In this document: positions 10,098 to 20,562 of the stretch, in pieces
Layout of the letters: every line of letters starts with the position of its first letter
Numbering within the stretch: position 1 is the stretch's first letter
Source of the DNA: Azorinus chamasolen
Taxonomy: Eukaryota; Mollusca; Bivalvia; Cardiida; Solecurtidae
Length of the DNA: 64,000 bases
Assembly: GCA_963576725.1 (NCBI GenBank)
Contig: OY755238.1
Location: 25,221,834 to 25,285,833, forward strand
Reading direction: 5' to 3'
Notes under the pieces: generated by a model
What the model was told of the DNA's origin: nothing
What the model saw: only the letters and a program-made list of their open reading frames with translations
Databases searched by the model: none
Position numbers and translations under genes: made by a program

Positions 10098-10338
10098 CTT
10101 ATCCCTTTTCAGGCTAAATATTCATGTAAGAAATAATGACATCATGAAAATTTATTATCCCACCTTTTATAATGGCATGAGCACACAAATATTTAATTTC
10201 TAATCTGAACAATTTCTTAAGTTCACAGCTTATTGCAGGTCTAAAGTAATGCTGACAACTCCTGTAGGTTTTTAGACATAATAGTATTCATTTCATACTG
10301 TATATTATCCAATTCGAGATAGCAAAGTTCAACTGTAT
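10098..10338. mobile_element. TTAA-A left half fused to a TA-C3 fragment
   Basis: 10098-10190 is A-like (CATGTAAGAAATAATGACA). From 10203 it changes to C3 (CACAGCTTATTGCAGGTCTA; AACTCCTGTAGG), ending CAAAGTTCAACTG followed by TA at about 10337. Confidence 0.55.
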
Positions 10339-12000
10339 GTCTAAATGAAAAGCCAAGGAGTGTCTATATTATTTCATAAGTAAACAGAGAAGATTCAGTA
10401 GGAGCCATATATTAATGGCAATTGTGATATGATATATGCAGAAATGAATCCAATAAAAAAATTAGGACATACATGTATGTTGTTGTTAGATGTTAGCCTT
10501 AAGCCTTTTGCTGGCGGATGAATGATTATTTTTGAAAACACTTTGGGTCCAGATGATATGTTGAGTAACTCAGTTTCTTGCTTGCATATAGCGGGTGAAA
10601 ATTTGTGTAAAAAAACAACAACTTTCAACCAAAAATGTGCACCCATAATAAAAATTAATCCGATCATACATGCAGTTAAATTGAGTGATACATCATCAAA
10701 GACATAACCAATTAAATAATTAGTACAAACTGTCGCGGCTATAAATATCTCTGATGACACTAGTGCAAACAGGTACGACCATTAACAGTAATTTGCTATT
10801 ACTACATAACTCAAACAGCGATTGATTTCGTTTGATACTTATAAAGGTTATATTTTAATTACAATTAAACCATTATCTACTGTCTATATCGTTGATTCTG
10901 TAAAATCTTTGACTAACAGTTTACAAAATCATTAATATAATTACAAATTTAAGCAATTATCAATATTTGCAGCATTTTTAAGCAAACATCAAATACTTTA
11001 TTCTCGTGGGTTTATTTTTGTCATATAGAGTGGAAACAGATGGGACTGTTGAGGAATAACTAAGTGCAATAGTTGACATTTAGGAACTGTCAAATCTGAC
11101 TGTATTTCTCTTCGTGTTCTTTATTTCTTGTCAAGAATCCTTTTCCGACAGAAAACATATTTTGCTTAAATAAAATTTGATATCTGTTACTGATTTATTC
11201 CACGTATTCCTTGGTCTCAATCGTGGCCGAAACGACCACGGCCGAAACGGATTGCGTCCGAAACGAACCGGGACCATTCATTTTGAGTCCACTCTAGGTT
11301 TACCGTTTTTGTAAAGATGTATCTATGAAGTAAAATGTTGTACTTGGGTCTTAAATCATGCTCTAGCATAGAATATGTGTATATATTAATTAAAAACACT
11401 AATTATTACATAGTATCAATAACCCGCAATTCTTCACTCAATTACACTCCTTTCGAGGGATTTACTGGGGCGAAAGGAATAAGTAATCCGTTTTCCCTGT
11501 AAATGTCATCAATATATTAATGATGTGCTCATATATTCAGGTTTCTATCAGTATATTAATGCCAAATAAATTTAAAATATAAACATTATGTACATATCAT
11601 TTATAATAATTAATAAATAGCCATTATTAATTTTTAATCCTCCTTTCGCCTCCTTTCGCCCAAAGCCATCCTTTCGTCTTTTAGGCATAATCAATTTCGC
11701 AACATCTTAGTCATTTCCTCGGTGATTATCCTTGATGATCTTGCCGTTGCGGTATATACATTTTGTATTAGCCCCGACCATAGGGGAAATCATTTTCTAA
11801 CATTTTTATTTCCAAAATACATACAATTATACAGTGGAAACAAATATATCGACCTGTTTCCAACTACATATAATTGTATTATTCCAGCCATACTGTTTTT
11901 ACACTCATAACCCACAAATTACAATTCCACAATAGTTTCACAAGTCTTGATAAATCAGCCCTCCTACCAGTGAAATTCAACCTAATGCGTTACATATAGA
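10339..12000. other. repeat-poor interval
   Basis: Only fragments are recognisable: an A core near 10378-10425 and a B-like piece at 10495-10585 (TTTGGGTCCAGATGATATG). At 11219-11275 a GGCCGAAACG-type motif recurs several times, and CTCCTTTCGCC repeats near 11640. No gene is supported. Confidence 0.45.
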
Positions 12001-12022
12001 CGCGAAAGCTTATGCTTTCGCG
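12001..12022. repeat. perfect short hairpin
   Basis: CGCGAAAGC-TTAT-GCTTTCGCG. A 9-bp GC-rich stem just left of an A MITE. Function unknown. Confidence 0.6.
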
Positions 12023-12037
12023 CCGATAACAATTTAA

Positions 12038-12288
12038 CCCCATCCTTCATATAAACGCATTTCCACGCATCTGCGAACAGAGAAAACCCAGATCAGACGG
12101 CTATAGGAGCCGTTTGTTCAGGTGCTACTCTGTTAGGTTATGGTATTATACACATGTATAAGGCAGATACGATTCTACAGTTTTTGCCTGAGCAAAAGTG
12201 CCATGTGTTTATATGCCATTATAAAAAATAATCTGATTAACACTAATGATGCCATTATTTCTTACATAAATATAGAACAGGTAAAGGG
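12038..12288. mobile_element. TTAA-A MITE
   Basis: TTAA at 12034-12037 and 12289-12292; ends CCCATCCTTCATATAAACG and CAGGTAAAGGG. The core hairpin is shortened (CAGACGGCTATAGGAGCCG). Confidence 0.8.
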
Positions 12289-12473
12289 TTAAAGGGCTGT
12301 ACCATGGAAAGGATAACAAGAGGCGAATCCATGCTTTAGACGTTTATTGAAATGTCAGGCAAACGAACGGTAACCCTTATCCTGCTGAAAAACGATGTCT
12401 GCTTAAGCTCTACTCTGTTACGCGATATAAAACAAAGCATTTATATAATTGTTAGGCATTGTTAAAACACGTA

Positions 12474-13338
12474 GCAAGTAGAGACCATCACTTTGAGCTC
12501 TGTTACAAGTAGATGCTATCACTTTGAGCTCTTTTACAAGTAGAGGCTATCACTTTGAGCTCTTTTACAAGTAGAGACCATCACTTTAAGCTCTTTTACA
12601 AGTAGATGCTATCACTTTAAGCTCTTTTACAAGTAGAGGCTATCACTTTGAGCTCTATTACAAGTAGAGGCTATCACATTAAGCTCTGTTACAATCAGAG
12701 GCTATCACTTTGAGCTCTATTACAAGTAGAGGCTATCACTTTGAGCTCTGTTACAAGTAGAGGCTATCACATTAAGCTCTGTTACAAGTAGAGACTATCA
12801 CTTTGAGCTCTGTTACAAGTAGAGGCTATCACATTAAGCTCTGTTACAAGTAGAGGCTATCACATTAAGCTCTGTTACAAGTAGAGACTATCACCTTGAG
12901 CTCTGTTACAAGTAGAGGCTATCACTTTGAGCTCTATTACAAGTAGATGCTATCACTTTAAGCTCTGTTACAAGTAGAGGCTATCACTTTGAGCTCTATT
13001 ACAAGTAGAGGCTATCACGTTAAGCTCTGTTACAAGTAGAGGCTATCACTTTGAGCTCTGTTACAAGTAGAGACTATCACCTTGAGCTCTGTTACAAGTA
13101 GAGGCTATCACTTTGAGCTCTATTACAAGTAGAGGCTATCACTTTGAGCTCTGTTACAAGTACAGGCTATCACTTTGAGCTCTATTACAAGTAGAGGCTA
13201 TCACTTTAAGCTCTATTACAAGTAGAGGCTCTCACTTTTGAGCTCTATTACAAGTAGAGGCTATCACGTTAAGCTCTGTTACACGTAGAGACCGTCACGT
13301 TAAGCTCTTTTACAAGTAGAGACCATCACTTCTGTTAA
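12474..13338. repeat. 31-bp tandem array, about 28 copies
   Basis: Unit: GCTCTGTTACAAGTAGAGGC followed by TATCACTTTGA, with a GAGCTC site at nearly every junction. Variants alternate TTTGA/ATTAA and AGGC/AGAC, giving a patchy two-type pattern. Units adjoin directly with no unique spacers. Confidence 0.9.
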
Positions 13339-13420
13339 AGGTTTACGGACTTTAGATTCACTAAAACTTGGAGAAATTATTGACCGAGTTGTTCACAAAT
13401 GCCAGCCAGGTCGCGCTCAA

Positions 13421-14383
13421 CCCGTTCCCTCAAACAAACGTGTTCTCACGCATTTGCAAACAGAGTAGACCCAGATCGGACGGCTCCTAGAGGAAGCCGT
13501 CTGATCAGGGTCTGCTGTATTTGCTAAAGGGCCCGTCACACCATGACGTTCTGTCAACGTTCTCTGAACGTTTCAATCGTTCAATTTTTGAGCGTTCTAG
13601 ACTTAGGATGACACATCTGGCGTGTGATAAACGTCTACCTAACGCATGACTAGCGTGTGTCTTACGCGCGAGAAGCGTGTAACAGCGACCAAGTAAGATA
13701 CCCCTGAAAACCATTAGCGTGTGCTAACGTGTCACTGGCGCACAACGAACGATTTGTGAACGTTAGACGAGCATGTTGAGCGTATGACTAACGTGTGAAT
13801 AACGACAGAATAGCGTTTCGACGTTGCGTGCGCTAGGGGACCGTTCAGCGGTCGTTAACAGGTCGCCGGTGAGTCGTTCACTGCAAAGCAAGCGGTTAGT
13901 AACTACCAAGTAACGCTAGAGTAACGACTGACTTACGATATCCGAACGCATGCATCGCTCATCGAACGTTAGTAAAACGTTCCATTAACGTTCTTAAACG
14001 TTCTTTAGCGTTTAAAATCAAACGTTGAAGAACGCTGGTCTCAGTGAGAACTTTTGTGCATGTTCAAAACTTTTTTCCGGACCAGCGTTCTCCGCCGATT
14101 CCCGGCGATCACCGACGTTCACTAGCGTTCACAAGCGTCCACACAACGCTCTTCTGGCGCTATCCCAGCGACCATGGGCGACTACCAACGTTTACTCAAA
14201 CGCCAGAGAACGCTGACCAGAACGTCATGGTGTGACGGGCCCATAATGGAATTTGATAGCTCTGTTTCTTTACTTTCTAAAATAGCCATAATAGTCCGCC
14301 TTCCATATTTCATTACAACACTTTTTCGATGAATATTCAGTAGGTATTGAAATTTGGAATACACATATAAAACAAGGAAAGGG
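13421..14383. mobile_element. TTAA-A MITE split by a 716-bp transposon
   Basis: The left part ends CAGGGTCTGCTGTATTTGC and the right part resumes AATGGAATTTGATAGCTCTG. Together they match, inverted, the intact copy at 55765-56005. The terminal TTAA motifs have decayed to CTCAA and GTAAA. Confidence 0.75.
13528..14243. mobile_element. non-autonomous TIR transposon, GGGCCCGTCACACC ends
   Basis: Terminal inverted repeats of about 25 bp begin GGGCCCGTCACACCATGACG on both sides, with TAA immediately outside each end (13525-13527 and 14244-14246). Three-base TAA duplications suggest PIF/Harbinger, but I see no transposase. The body is CG-rich and built from variants of AACGTTC and TAGCGT, with partial symmetry between its halves. 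Confidence 0.75.
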
Positions 14384-14762
14384 TAAACATGCTAAGAATT
14401 AAACCAGATCATCTTTGAAGCAGGCGCAAAATTGGGAATGAATTATGTTAGTTTGATGAGAACAAAATAAAACAAACTTCAATAAAGTGGAAACAATTTT
14501 TTCCTTCCAGAAATTGATCATGGACCGCTGGAAGTAAAGTCAATGGCATTACCAACTACTCTATGCATTATTTATCAGATGCTTCGTCGCACATTGCAAA
14601 TTGGTAGTGATAGATTATTTTCATTTCATCAATATACAAGTCAATTTTATTACATAATATAAACATATCATTAATCTGTATATTGCCACTCAAAGAAAGA
14701 ATTATAAATGACTATAATATTATCTGCTTAAAAAATTGAAAACATTCCATAGCTAATATTAA

Positions 14763-14920
14763 CACTTTCTCTCATATTATATAAACACCTTTTCAAGCAT
14801 TTGCAAACAAAGTAGACCCAGATCAGACGGTTCCTATAGGAGCCGTCTGATCAGGGTCTGCTCTGTTTGCTTATAAATTTATATGCATGTCATTCTACAG
14901 TATCTGCCATTGTAAAGAAA
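14763..14920. mobile_element. TTAA-A MITE, left part
   Basis: Follows TTAA (14759-14762) with CACTTTCTCTCATATTATA. The core is a near-perfect palindrome, CAGATCAGACGG to CCGTCTGATCAGGG, apex GGTTCCTATAGGAGCC. The right end is not recognisable. Confidence 0.75.
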
Positions 14921-15319
14921 CACTATATTCATGTACTGTTACAAAACATCAGATTTGTATCAAATTGGCGAAATTTTTAATTGTGCTTTTTGCTAATAAC
15001 GTTAAACTAATACAACTCATACCCCATACATTATACCTCTTCTCAATACAATCACATATAAAAAAACAGTGCAGTTAGACAGCAAATATACTAACAATAT
15101 CTTAGCAATGTTTTCAGTTTATTGTGCTGGGGTAGCATTTCAAAACATCGCATCACGTTTTTGCCACTAATATGCAATGTAACCATGTACTTTAGAAATG
15201 GAAACAGGCATATATACATTTTATTTATATTCTTAGGGATTATCAGATTTGCAAACGTTGTAATCTAAACTCCGAGAGTCCGAATATCATTTGATGTGCT
15301 GCACGAAACATTCTAATAT
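14921..15319. other. unassigned AT-rich stretch
   Basis: The early part could be decayed right half of the preceding A MITE. Nothing else is recognised. Confidence 0.4.
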
Positions 15320-15502
15320 CAGGGTCCATGCTTATAAAGCTTTTAGTTGAGTCTGAGTTTCGTTCTCAAGCTTTTGATTGGTCAGATTTGAGTTCTCAAG
15401 CTTTTGATTGGTCAGATTTGAGCCAAAGGCTCAAATCTGACCAATCAAAAGCTTGAGAACGTTCTCAGACTCAACTAAAAGTTTTATAAGCATGGACCCT
15501 GA
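15320..15502. mobile_element. I-family foldback element
   Basis: Ends CAGGGTCCATGCTTATAAA and its inverse. The left arm has the AAGCTTTTGATTGGTCAG unit twice and the right arm once, giving a lopsided foldback. More symmetric than the copy at 3582-3760, so probably younger. Confidence 0.85.
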
Positions 15503-15544
15503 TCTATACTTATAAAGAGCAACAGATAAAGGTGCGTATTCAAA

Positions 15545-15725
15545 TATTAAAAACGTGATTCCTCCACCAAACCTTATGCTGTGACCACTTTTTAGAGTCG
15601 TCTCTTCCCACCAAATCCTATGGTTTGATTACTCTTTAGAATCGTCTCGAATCGACGATTCTAAAAAGTGGTCACAGCATAGGGTTTGGTAGACAAATAA
15701 AGGAGTTGTTATTAAAATGTTTTAA
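15545..15725. mobile_element. J-family MITE with duplicated left arm
   Basis: CCACCAAACCTTATGCTGTG and CACCAAATCCTATGGTTTG are two successive left arms. A single right arm (GTGGTCACAGCATAGGG) is followed by AATAAAGGAGT. Confidence 0.75.
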
Positions 15726-16100
15726 TTTATGAATCTTATTTGGATTTGTGTTATATTAATAACACTTCTTGGCATACTGTTAATAGGTTTACAAGCCTAA
15801 GTACTGTATAGTTCTGTGTAATTTCCGTTCTTGTATGTCTTGGCCATATTTGGCTACCTTGACTACTTTACTTTGCAAAGCGCCAACGACAACGTGTTTG
15901 CGAGTTGCTTATAAAACTGAATCTGAATCAGATAGTTATCAGAATGCTTTCCGTGTAATTTCACAGTTCCATACGCAACAAAAAGTAATTTATATTTAAT
16001 TCAACAAACAGAAACTAATACGCATAGTTTCTTATAGTGTGTTTAAAACACTGCTGTGATGATTCTTCTTTAAAGCAGACAGGAAGTTTTATGCTGAGAC
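15726..16100. other. unassigned stretch
   Basis: No ORF or repeat match. It lies beyond the MITEs downstream of the fucosyltransferase. Confidence 0.4.
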
Positions 16101-16104
16101 TTAA

Positions 16105-16488
16105 CCCTTTCATCGCCAATGTCGCCAAAATGCACCCAACAAATAGTGCAGTCCCAGATAAGACGCCGCCTTTTCAAGGCGGCGTTTGATCAGGAACTTC
16201 ATTTTTTATCTCAATCTCTAGTTCTAGATCTGTGCTTTATTCCTTTGAATTTTTATTCATTTATCTTCATTTATCTCATTTCCCTATTTTACCGAATGAC
16301 TTAACAAAATTTGGTTGCAGACGACAAATACAAATTTGGCACCGGAAGAGTTAAAGGCGTGTGGATGTAGATAAATAGTCTACTAAACTAGAGATTGAGA
16401 CAAAAAGTGAAGTCCTTTTCAAGGCGGCGTCTGATCTGGGACTGCACTATTTGTCGTGTGCATTTTAGCGACATTGGCGGTGAAAGGG
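16105..16488. mobile_element. TTAA-H MITE, long form
   Basis: TTAA at 16101-16104 and 16489-16492. Ends CCCTTTCATCGCCAATGTCG and ACATTGGCGGTGAAAGGG. The arms carry AATAGTGCAGTCCCAGATA and GATCTGGGACTGCACTATT. TTTATT at 16236 and 16252 are the nearest poly(A) signals on the - strand downstream of the fucosyltransferase. Confidence 0.85.
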
Positions 16489-16492
16489 TTAA

Positions 16493-16600
16493 CTCTTTCG
16501 CTGCCAATGTCGCATCCTACGCAAACAGTTTTGACCCTGATTAGACGCCAAGTAACTCGTTGTCTCATTAGGATTCAAACGGTTTGATACTGCCATTTGT
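16493..16600. mobile_element. B/H-type MITE remnant sharing a TTAA with H
   Basis: Begins directly after the same TTAA (CTCTTTCGCTGCCAATGTCG, an H-like tip) but has a B-like core (CAAACAGTTTTGACCCTGAT; GATTCAAACGG). No right end is seen. Confidence 0.6.
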
Positions 16601-16698
16601 TTGTTTAAACAAAGATGAAGAAAAACATGACAGACGGCAAAGTTTGCAGACGACAAAATGTGATATAAATTTGATAGAAGTATCTAGTTCATCACGTA

Positions 16699-17862
16699 TT
16701 ACTTTATGTCTGATGGCTGAAAGCAGGTGCCATTATGAACTCTGTCCAGAAGATCTCCGTAGATTCGTCTATTTTGCTTTAAATTATTGAGTTTATCACA
16801 AATTCTACAAAAGCTATTTGTTCGTATATCTGTAGAGATTGACTCAAATCTGTCTTTGTTCATCAGGTATTTAATGTATAATTCCTCACTGGATCCCACG
16901 GAATGTAAATGCTTGGCCAGGTCTTCTACAGAGTCAAAATCGGCAGTGTTTATGTAGGAATCCTTAGGTATAAGAGTACTGTAGTTACCGCCTCCACGAA
17001 CAACGAGTATTACGTCATAGGAGAAATAATCAAAGAACTTTTCTGTGATATAATCTGTACACAAACTATTCTCAAATGAGAGATAGAATTTGTAGTTTAA
17101 ATTGATTTCCCGTTGCAATGTGTCAGGATCTATTGTGTTCTTAACGCATTTTCCGAAGCGATTAACATATACTCCGTATTGCTGCAATTTTTCGACATAT
17201 TTCCTTCGTTGGCTTTGTGTATGACAATGACTGACTGCCCATGCAACCATTTTGGATTTCCTATGGAATATTGCGCTGTAGTCTTTATTAGCAGGAGGTG
17301 TTCGTGGTTTTATAGCCCCATAGGGATATAACACATCGGCATCATGCGTATATGTCATAGTCCAGTTTAAAGTGTGTCTCCAGTGTTCATTTTGGTAAAT
17401 GGTCCTACCTCCGGTATGGTGAACCGGAGATTCCAACCATGCAAAGATCCACACTTGGTCTGGATTCCTGATAGATGGTGTAATTGGTGGCTTTTGTGGC
17501 AATACTGGGGCCGCTGTTAGATAATATATTATCGCGGAATGGCTGAGCAAATCTGATTGATTACTCGTAAGTCTGCAGTTCGAAATCCCACATTCTTCTA
17601 CCAAAGTCTTATTTGTTTCTTTCACGGATATCCATTCGGGTGGATTGAATACCAATATTGACAAATAACTTCCGTTAAATTGTTCTTGGAGTTGTGTCTT
17701 GCTAATTGGGAAATATGTCCTTCTAACTAGGATAAGCTGTTGCAATTTGGGTAAGACGGATCTTACTTCATTCTCAATCGCCAACAAGGCAAGAACAATC
17801 ATACATGAGAATATCGCCAATACGATGAAGATCACTTTCAACTTTGGAATGCGCCATGCCAT
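16699..17862 (-). CDS. alpha-1,3-fucosyltransferase (GT10 family)
   Basis: Predicted type II Golgi enzyme of 387 residues that would transfer fucose from GDP-fucose to N-acetylglucosamine-containing glycans. Visible parts: short cytosolic N-terminus; membrane anchor at residues 10-29 (VIFIVLAIFSCMIVLALLAI); stem; acceptor-side motif ESPVHHT at 144-150; LNWTMTYTHDADVLYPYG from 165; KSKMVAWAVSHC at 202-213; and the GT10 signature at about 257-300 (FYLSFENSLCTDYITEKF, then GGGNYSTLIPKDSYIN). N-glycosylation sequons lie at 63, 84, 101, 166, 293 and 377. Length is normal for the family. I chose the ATG at 17862 because it is followed at once by the anchor. The whole coding region is one exon. The acceptor specificity and the exact FUT class cannot be told from sequence; invertebrate fucosyltransferase C-like is the nearest name I recall. 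Confidence 0.92.
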   Translation of the reverse strand: MAWRIPKLKVIFIVLAIFSCMIVLALLAIENEVRSVLPKLQQLILVRRTYFPISKTQLQEQFNGSYLSILVFNPPEWISVKETNKTLVEECGISNCRLTSNQSDLLSHSAIIYYLTAAPVLPQKPPITPSIRNPDQVWIFAWLESPVHHTGGRTIYQNEHWRHTLNWTMTYTHDADVLYPYGAIKPRTPPANKDYSAIFHRKSKMVAWAVSHCHTQSQRRKYVEKLQQYGVYVNRFGKCVKNTIDPDTLQREINLNYKFYLSFENSLCTDYITEKFFDYFSYDVILVVRGGGNYSTLIPKDSYINTADFDSVEDLAKHLHSVGSSEELYIKYLMNKDRFESISTDIRTNSFCRICDKLNNLKQNRRIYGDLLDRVHNGTCFQPSDIK

Positions 17863-17886
17863 CAATGGAGAGCCGTCTACAGCCTG
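17863..17886 (-). other. 3' splice site and 5' leader of the fucosyltransferase exon
   Basis: Reading on -, TTCTTATTACAG ends at 17884 and the exon begins at 17883 with GCTGTAGACGGC, 21 nt before the ATG. The leader is open in frame, so an upstream exon could add residues. I found no convincing upstream exon between here and 18240. Confidence 0.65.
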
Positions 17887-18099
17887 TAATAAGAATGGAA
17901 TGATAATGTGATGCATTTACGTTAAAGTAGGATACTAATTGAAAAGGAAAGAAAATTAACTTTGTAATGAAATGTGTTTCTCTTTTGTATTGAACATTTT
18001 TTTTGTAAATTGTGAGTTAATATAATCGTATGATCATGTTTCAGTGAAACATGTACATATCACACGAGAAATTTTACACGCACATCGGGTCGCCTTCTG

Positions 18100-18240
18100 A
18101 AACAAATGTACTTTTCCAGGGTTGTATCCAGCGATACGCACGTGCGTAACGTCAATCTGAAAGGTGAAAACAAGTTATAGCCAAAATGGAACAAAAATCA
18201 AAGGGTAAGGAGGGTCATGTCTTGTCATGTTAGCTTTAAC
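18100..18240. repeat. M repeat, left part
   Basis: Contains TATAGCCAAAATGGAACAAA and GTCATGTCTTGTCATGTTA. The inverse of this sequence occurs at 49660-49780, again beside a piece of F MITE. Its other half is at 18381-18480. Confidence 0.5.
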
Positions 18241-18380
18241 CTTTCCCTCATATAGATGTCCTTTGAAGCCTCTTTAAGAGTCACCATTTGAAACATTGTG
18301 TTAAATAGAGCATTTCGTTCCTATAGGAACCATTGCTCTATTTATCACAATGTTTTCAAAGCTACACAATTCTATATTTC
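18240..18380. mobile_element. TTAA-F MITE, left half
   Basis: TTAA at 18236-18239, then CTTTCCCTCATATAGATG. The core palindrome is intact (GTTAAATAGAGCATT and its inverse). It ends at ACACAATTCTATATTT, where M sequence starts. Confidence 0.7.
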
Positions 18381-18480
18381 CCCGGTTGAGCATGCCCCTG
18401 TCCCCGGACCCCTGTAACCACGGTGCGTACATTACATTTGGCAGGCCCCTGCCCCCGGACCCCTATAACCACTGTGCGTA
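18381..18480. repeat. M repeat, right part: 49-bp direct duplication
   Basis: CCCCGGACCCCTGTAACCAC and GGTGCGTACATTACATTTGG occur twice in tandem. The inverse of one unit is at 49530-49575. Confidence 0.6.
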
Positions 18481-18529
18481 CATTACATTTGGATTCAGCT
18501 ATGCTTCAATTCTCATTGTCATTTCTGTG

Positions 18530-18640
18530 AAAATGGAATGGAAAACATTTAGGCAAGCGGATTCTTAATGCAGCGTGCAAGTTATGTAGAAAGCTCCTAG
18601 GTGAGCCATTTATTGCATTAGTTTCACCTTACATTATTCT
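18530..18640. mobile_element. TA-C MITE, degenerate core
   Basis: TTCTTAATGCAGCGTGCAAG and AGAAAGCTCCTAGG with a decayed inverse. No TIRs. Confidence 0.5.
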
Positions 18641-19702
18641 TTAGCCTGCTGCAGACGGATGAGTGATCATCGTATATTAACCTTTAGCCTGCTGCAGACG
18701 GATGAGTGATCATCGTATATTAACCTTTAGCCTGCTGCAGACGGATGAGTGATCACCGTACATTAACCTTTAGCCTGCTGCAGACGGATGAGTGATCACC
18801 GTACATTAACCTTTAGCCTGCTGCAGACGGATGAGTGATCACCGTACATTAACCTTTAGCCTGCTGCAGACGGATGAGTGATCATCGTACATTAACCTTT
18901 AGCCTGCTGCAGACGGATGAGTGATCACCGTATATTAACCTTTAGCCTGCTGCAGACGGATAAGTGATCATCGTATATTAACCTTTAGCCTGCTGCAGAC
19001 GGATGAGTGATCATCGTATATTAACCTTTAGCCTGCTGCAGACGGATGAGTGATCACCTTATATTAACCTTTAGCCTGCTGCAGACGGATGAGTGATCAC
19101 CGTATATTAACCTTTAGCCTGCTGCAGACGGATGAGACATCATCGTATATTAACCTTTAGCCTGCTGCAGACGGATGAATGATCATCGTACATTAACCTT
19201 TAGCCTGCTGCAGACGGATGAGTGATCATCGTATATTAACCGTTAGCCTGCTGCAGACGGATGAGTGATCATCGTATATTAACCTTTAGCCTGCTGCAGA
19301 CGGATGAGTGATCATCGTATATTAACCTTTAGCCTGCTGCAGACGGATGAGTGATCACCTTATATTAACCTTTAGCCTGCTGCAGACGGATGAGTGATCA
19401 CCGTATATTAACCTTTAGTGTGCTGCAGACGGATGAGTGATCATCGTATATTAACCTTTAGCCTGCTGCAGACGGATGAGTGATCACCGTATATTAACCT
19501 TTAGCCTGCTGCAGACGGATGAGTGATCACCTTATATTAACCTTTAGCCTGCTGCAGACGGATGAGTGATCACCTTATATTAACCTTTAGCCTGCTGCAG
19601 ACGGATGAGTGATCACCGTATATTAACCTTTAGCCTGCTGCAGACGGATGAGTGATCATCGTATATTAACCTTTAGCCTGCTGCAGACGGATGAGTGATC
19701 CC
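18640..19702. repeat. 43-bp satellite, 25 copies, derived from the TTAA-B end
   Basis: Unit: CCTTTAGCCTGCTGCAGACG then GATGAGTGATCATCGTATATTAA. Each unit begins with the terminal sequence of the B MITE, including its TTAA. The first half is nearly invariant and variation is concentrated at ATCATCGTATA/ATCACCGTACA/ATCACCTTATA. It is followed directly by a B core (19703-19770). Confidence 0.92.
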
Positions 19703-19770
19703 TGATCAGACACCGAGTAACTCGGCGTCTCATCATGATCCAAATTGTTTGACTTGCTGTTTGCAAGTTG
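19703..19770. mobile_element. TTAA-B core abutting the satellite
   Basis: CCTGATCAGACACCGAGTAA, CTCGGCGTCTCATCATGATC, then CAAATTGTTTGA. The left part of the B MITE is replaced by the 43-bp array. Confidence 0.75.
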
Positions 19771-19862
19771 GTATAAAAAGTGATTCTAGTTTGAATATTG
19801 AAAATATAATGGGTAAAAATGGGTAGAAACTAATGTGCTCAACATGCTTTACGTTAAATAAA

Positions 19863-20107
19863 CCCTTTCCCTGATGAATATTCATATAGGAAATACTGAC
19901 GTCATAAATATTAATAAGATTATTTTCTATAATGGCTTATGAACTTAATTATGAAATGTTGGCTCAGAAAGAAGTTGTAGAATCAGATCTTTATTACACC
20001 ATAAGCAAACAGAGCAGACCCTGATAAGACGGCCCCTATAGGAGCCGTCTGGTCTGGATCTACTCTGTTTGCAGATGCGTCAAAATGCGCTTACATAAGG
20101 GAAAGGG
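19863..20107. mobile_element. TTAA-A MITE, full length
   Basis: Ends CCCTTTCCCTGATGAATAT and ATAAGGGAAAGGG, then TTAA at 20108-20111. The left flank reads TTAAATAAA. Core GCAAACAGAGCAGACCCTG to its inverse, apex GGCCCCTATAGGAGCC. Confidence 0.85.
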
Positions 20108-20211
20108 TTAAATAAAAAATGGTATATGGTAAGTTGGCAGCATCAACGTTTTGCGCATTATCTAAAAAACCTGTCTGTACGTATCCCTGTATGCATGTTT
20201 TCAGTCTGTGA

Positions 20212-20562
20212 ATAATAGGCACATGTAATAATAGGCACATGTAAATAATAGGCACATGTAATAATAGGCACATGTAATAATAGGCACATGTAAAAAAATA
20301 TATAGGCACATGTAATAATAGGCACATGTGATAATAGGCACATGTAATAATAGGCACATTAAATAATAGGCACATGTAATAATAGGCACATGTAATAATA
20401 GGCACATGTAATAATAGGCACATGTAATAATAGGCACATGTAAATAATAGGCACATGTAAATAATAGGCACATGTAATAATAGGCACTAATAATAGGCAC
20501 ATGTAATAATAGGCACATGTAATAATAGGCACATGTAAATAATAGGCACATGTAATAATAGT
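20212..20562. repeat. 16-bp tandem array, about 22 copies
   Basis: Unit AATAATAGGCACATGT with occasional one-base insertions. On - it has no stop in any frame, so it shows as overlapping ORFs of CAYYYMCLLLHVPII type. Not a gene. Confidence 0.9.

Noticed and set aside
10395..10760. 121-codon ORF on - with hydrophobic stretches
   Set aside because: No recognisable domain, overlaps a B MITE fragment, and has no splice or start support. AT-rich DNA gives such frames by chance.
12474..19702. CRISPR-like regularly spaced repeats at 12.5-13.3 and 18.6-19.7 kb
   Set aside because: Units adjoin with no unique spacers, and the surrounding genes are eukaryotic. They are ordinary tandem arrays.
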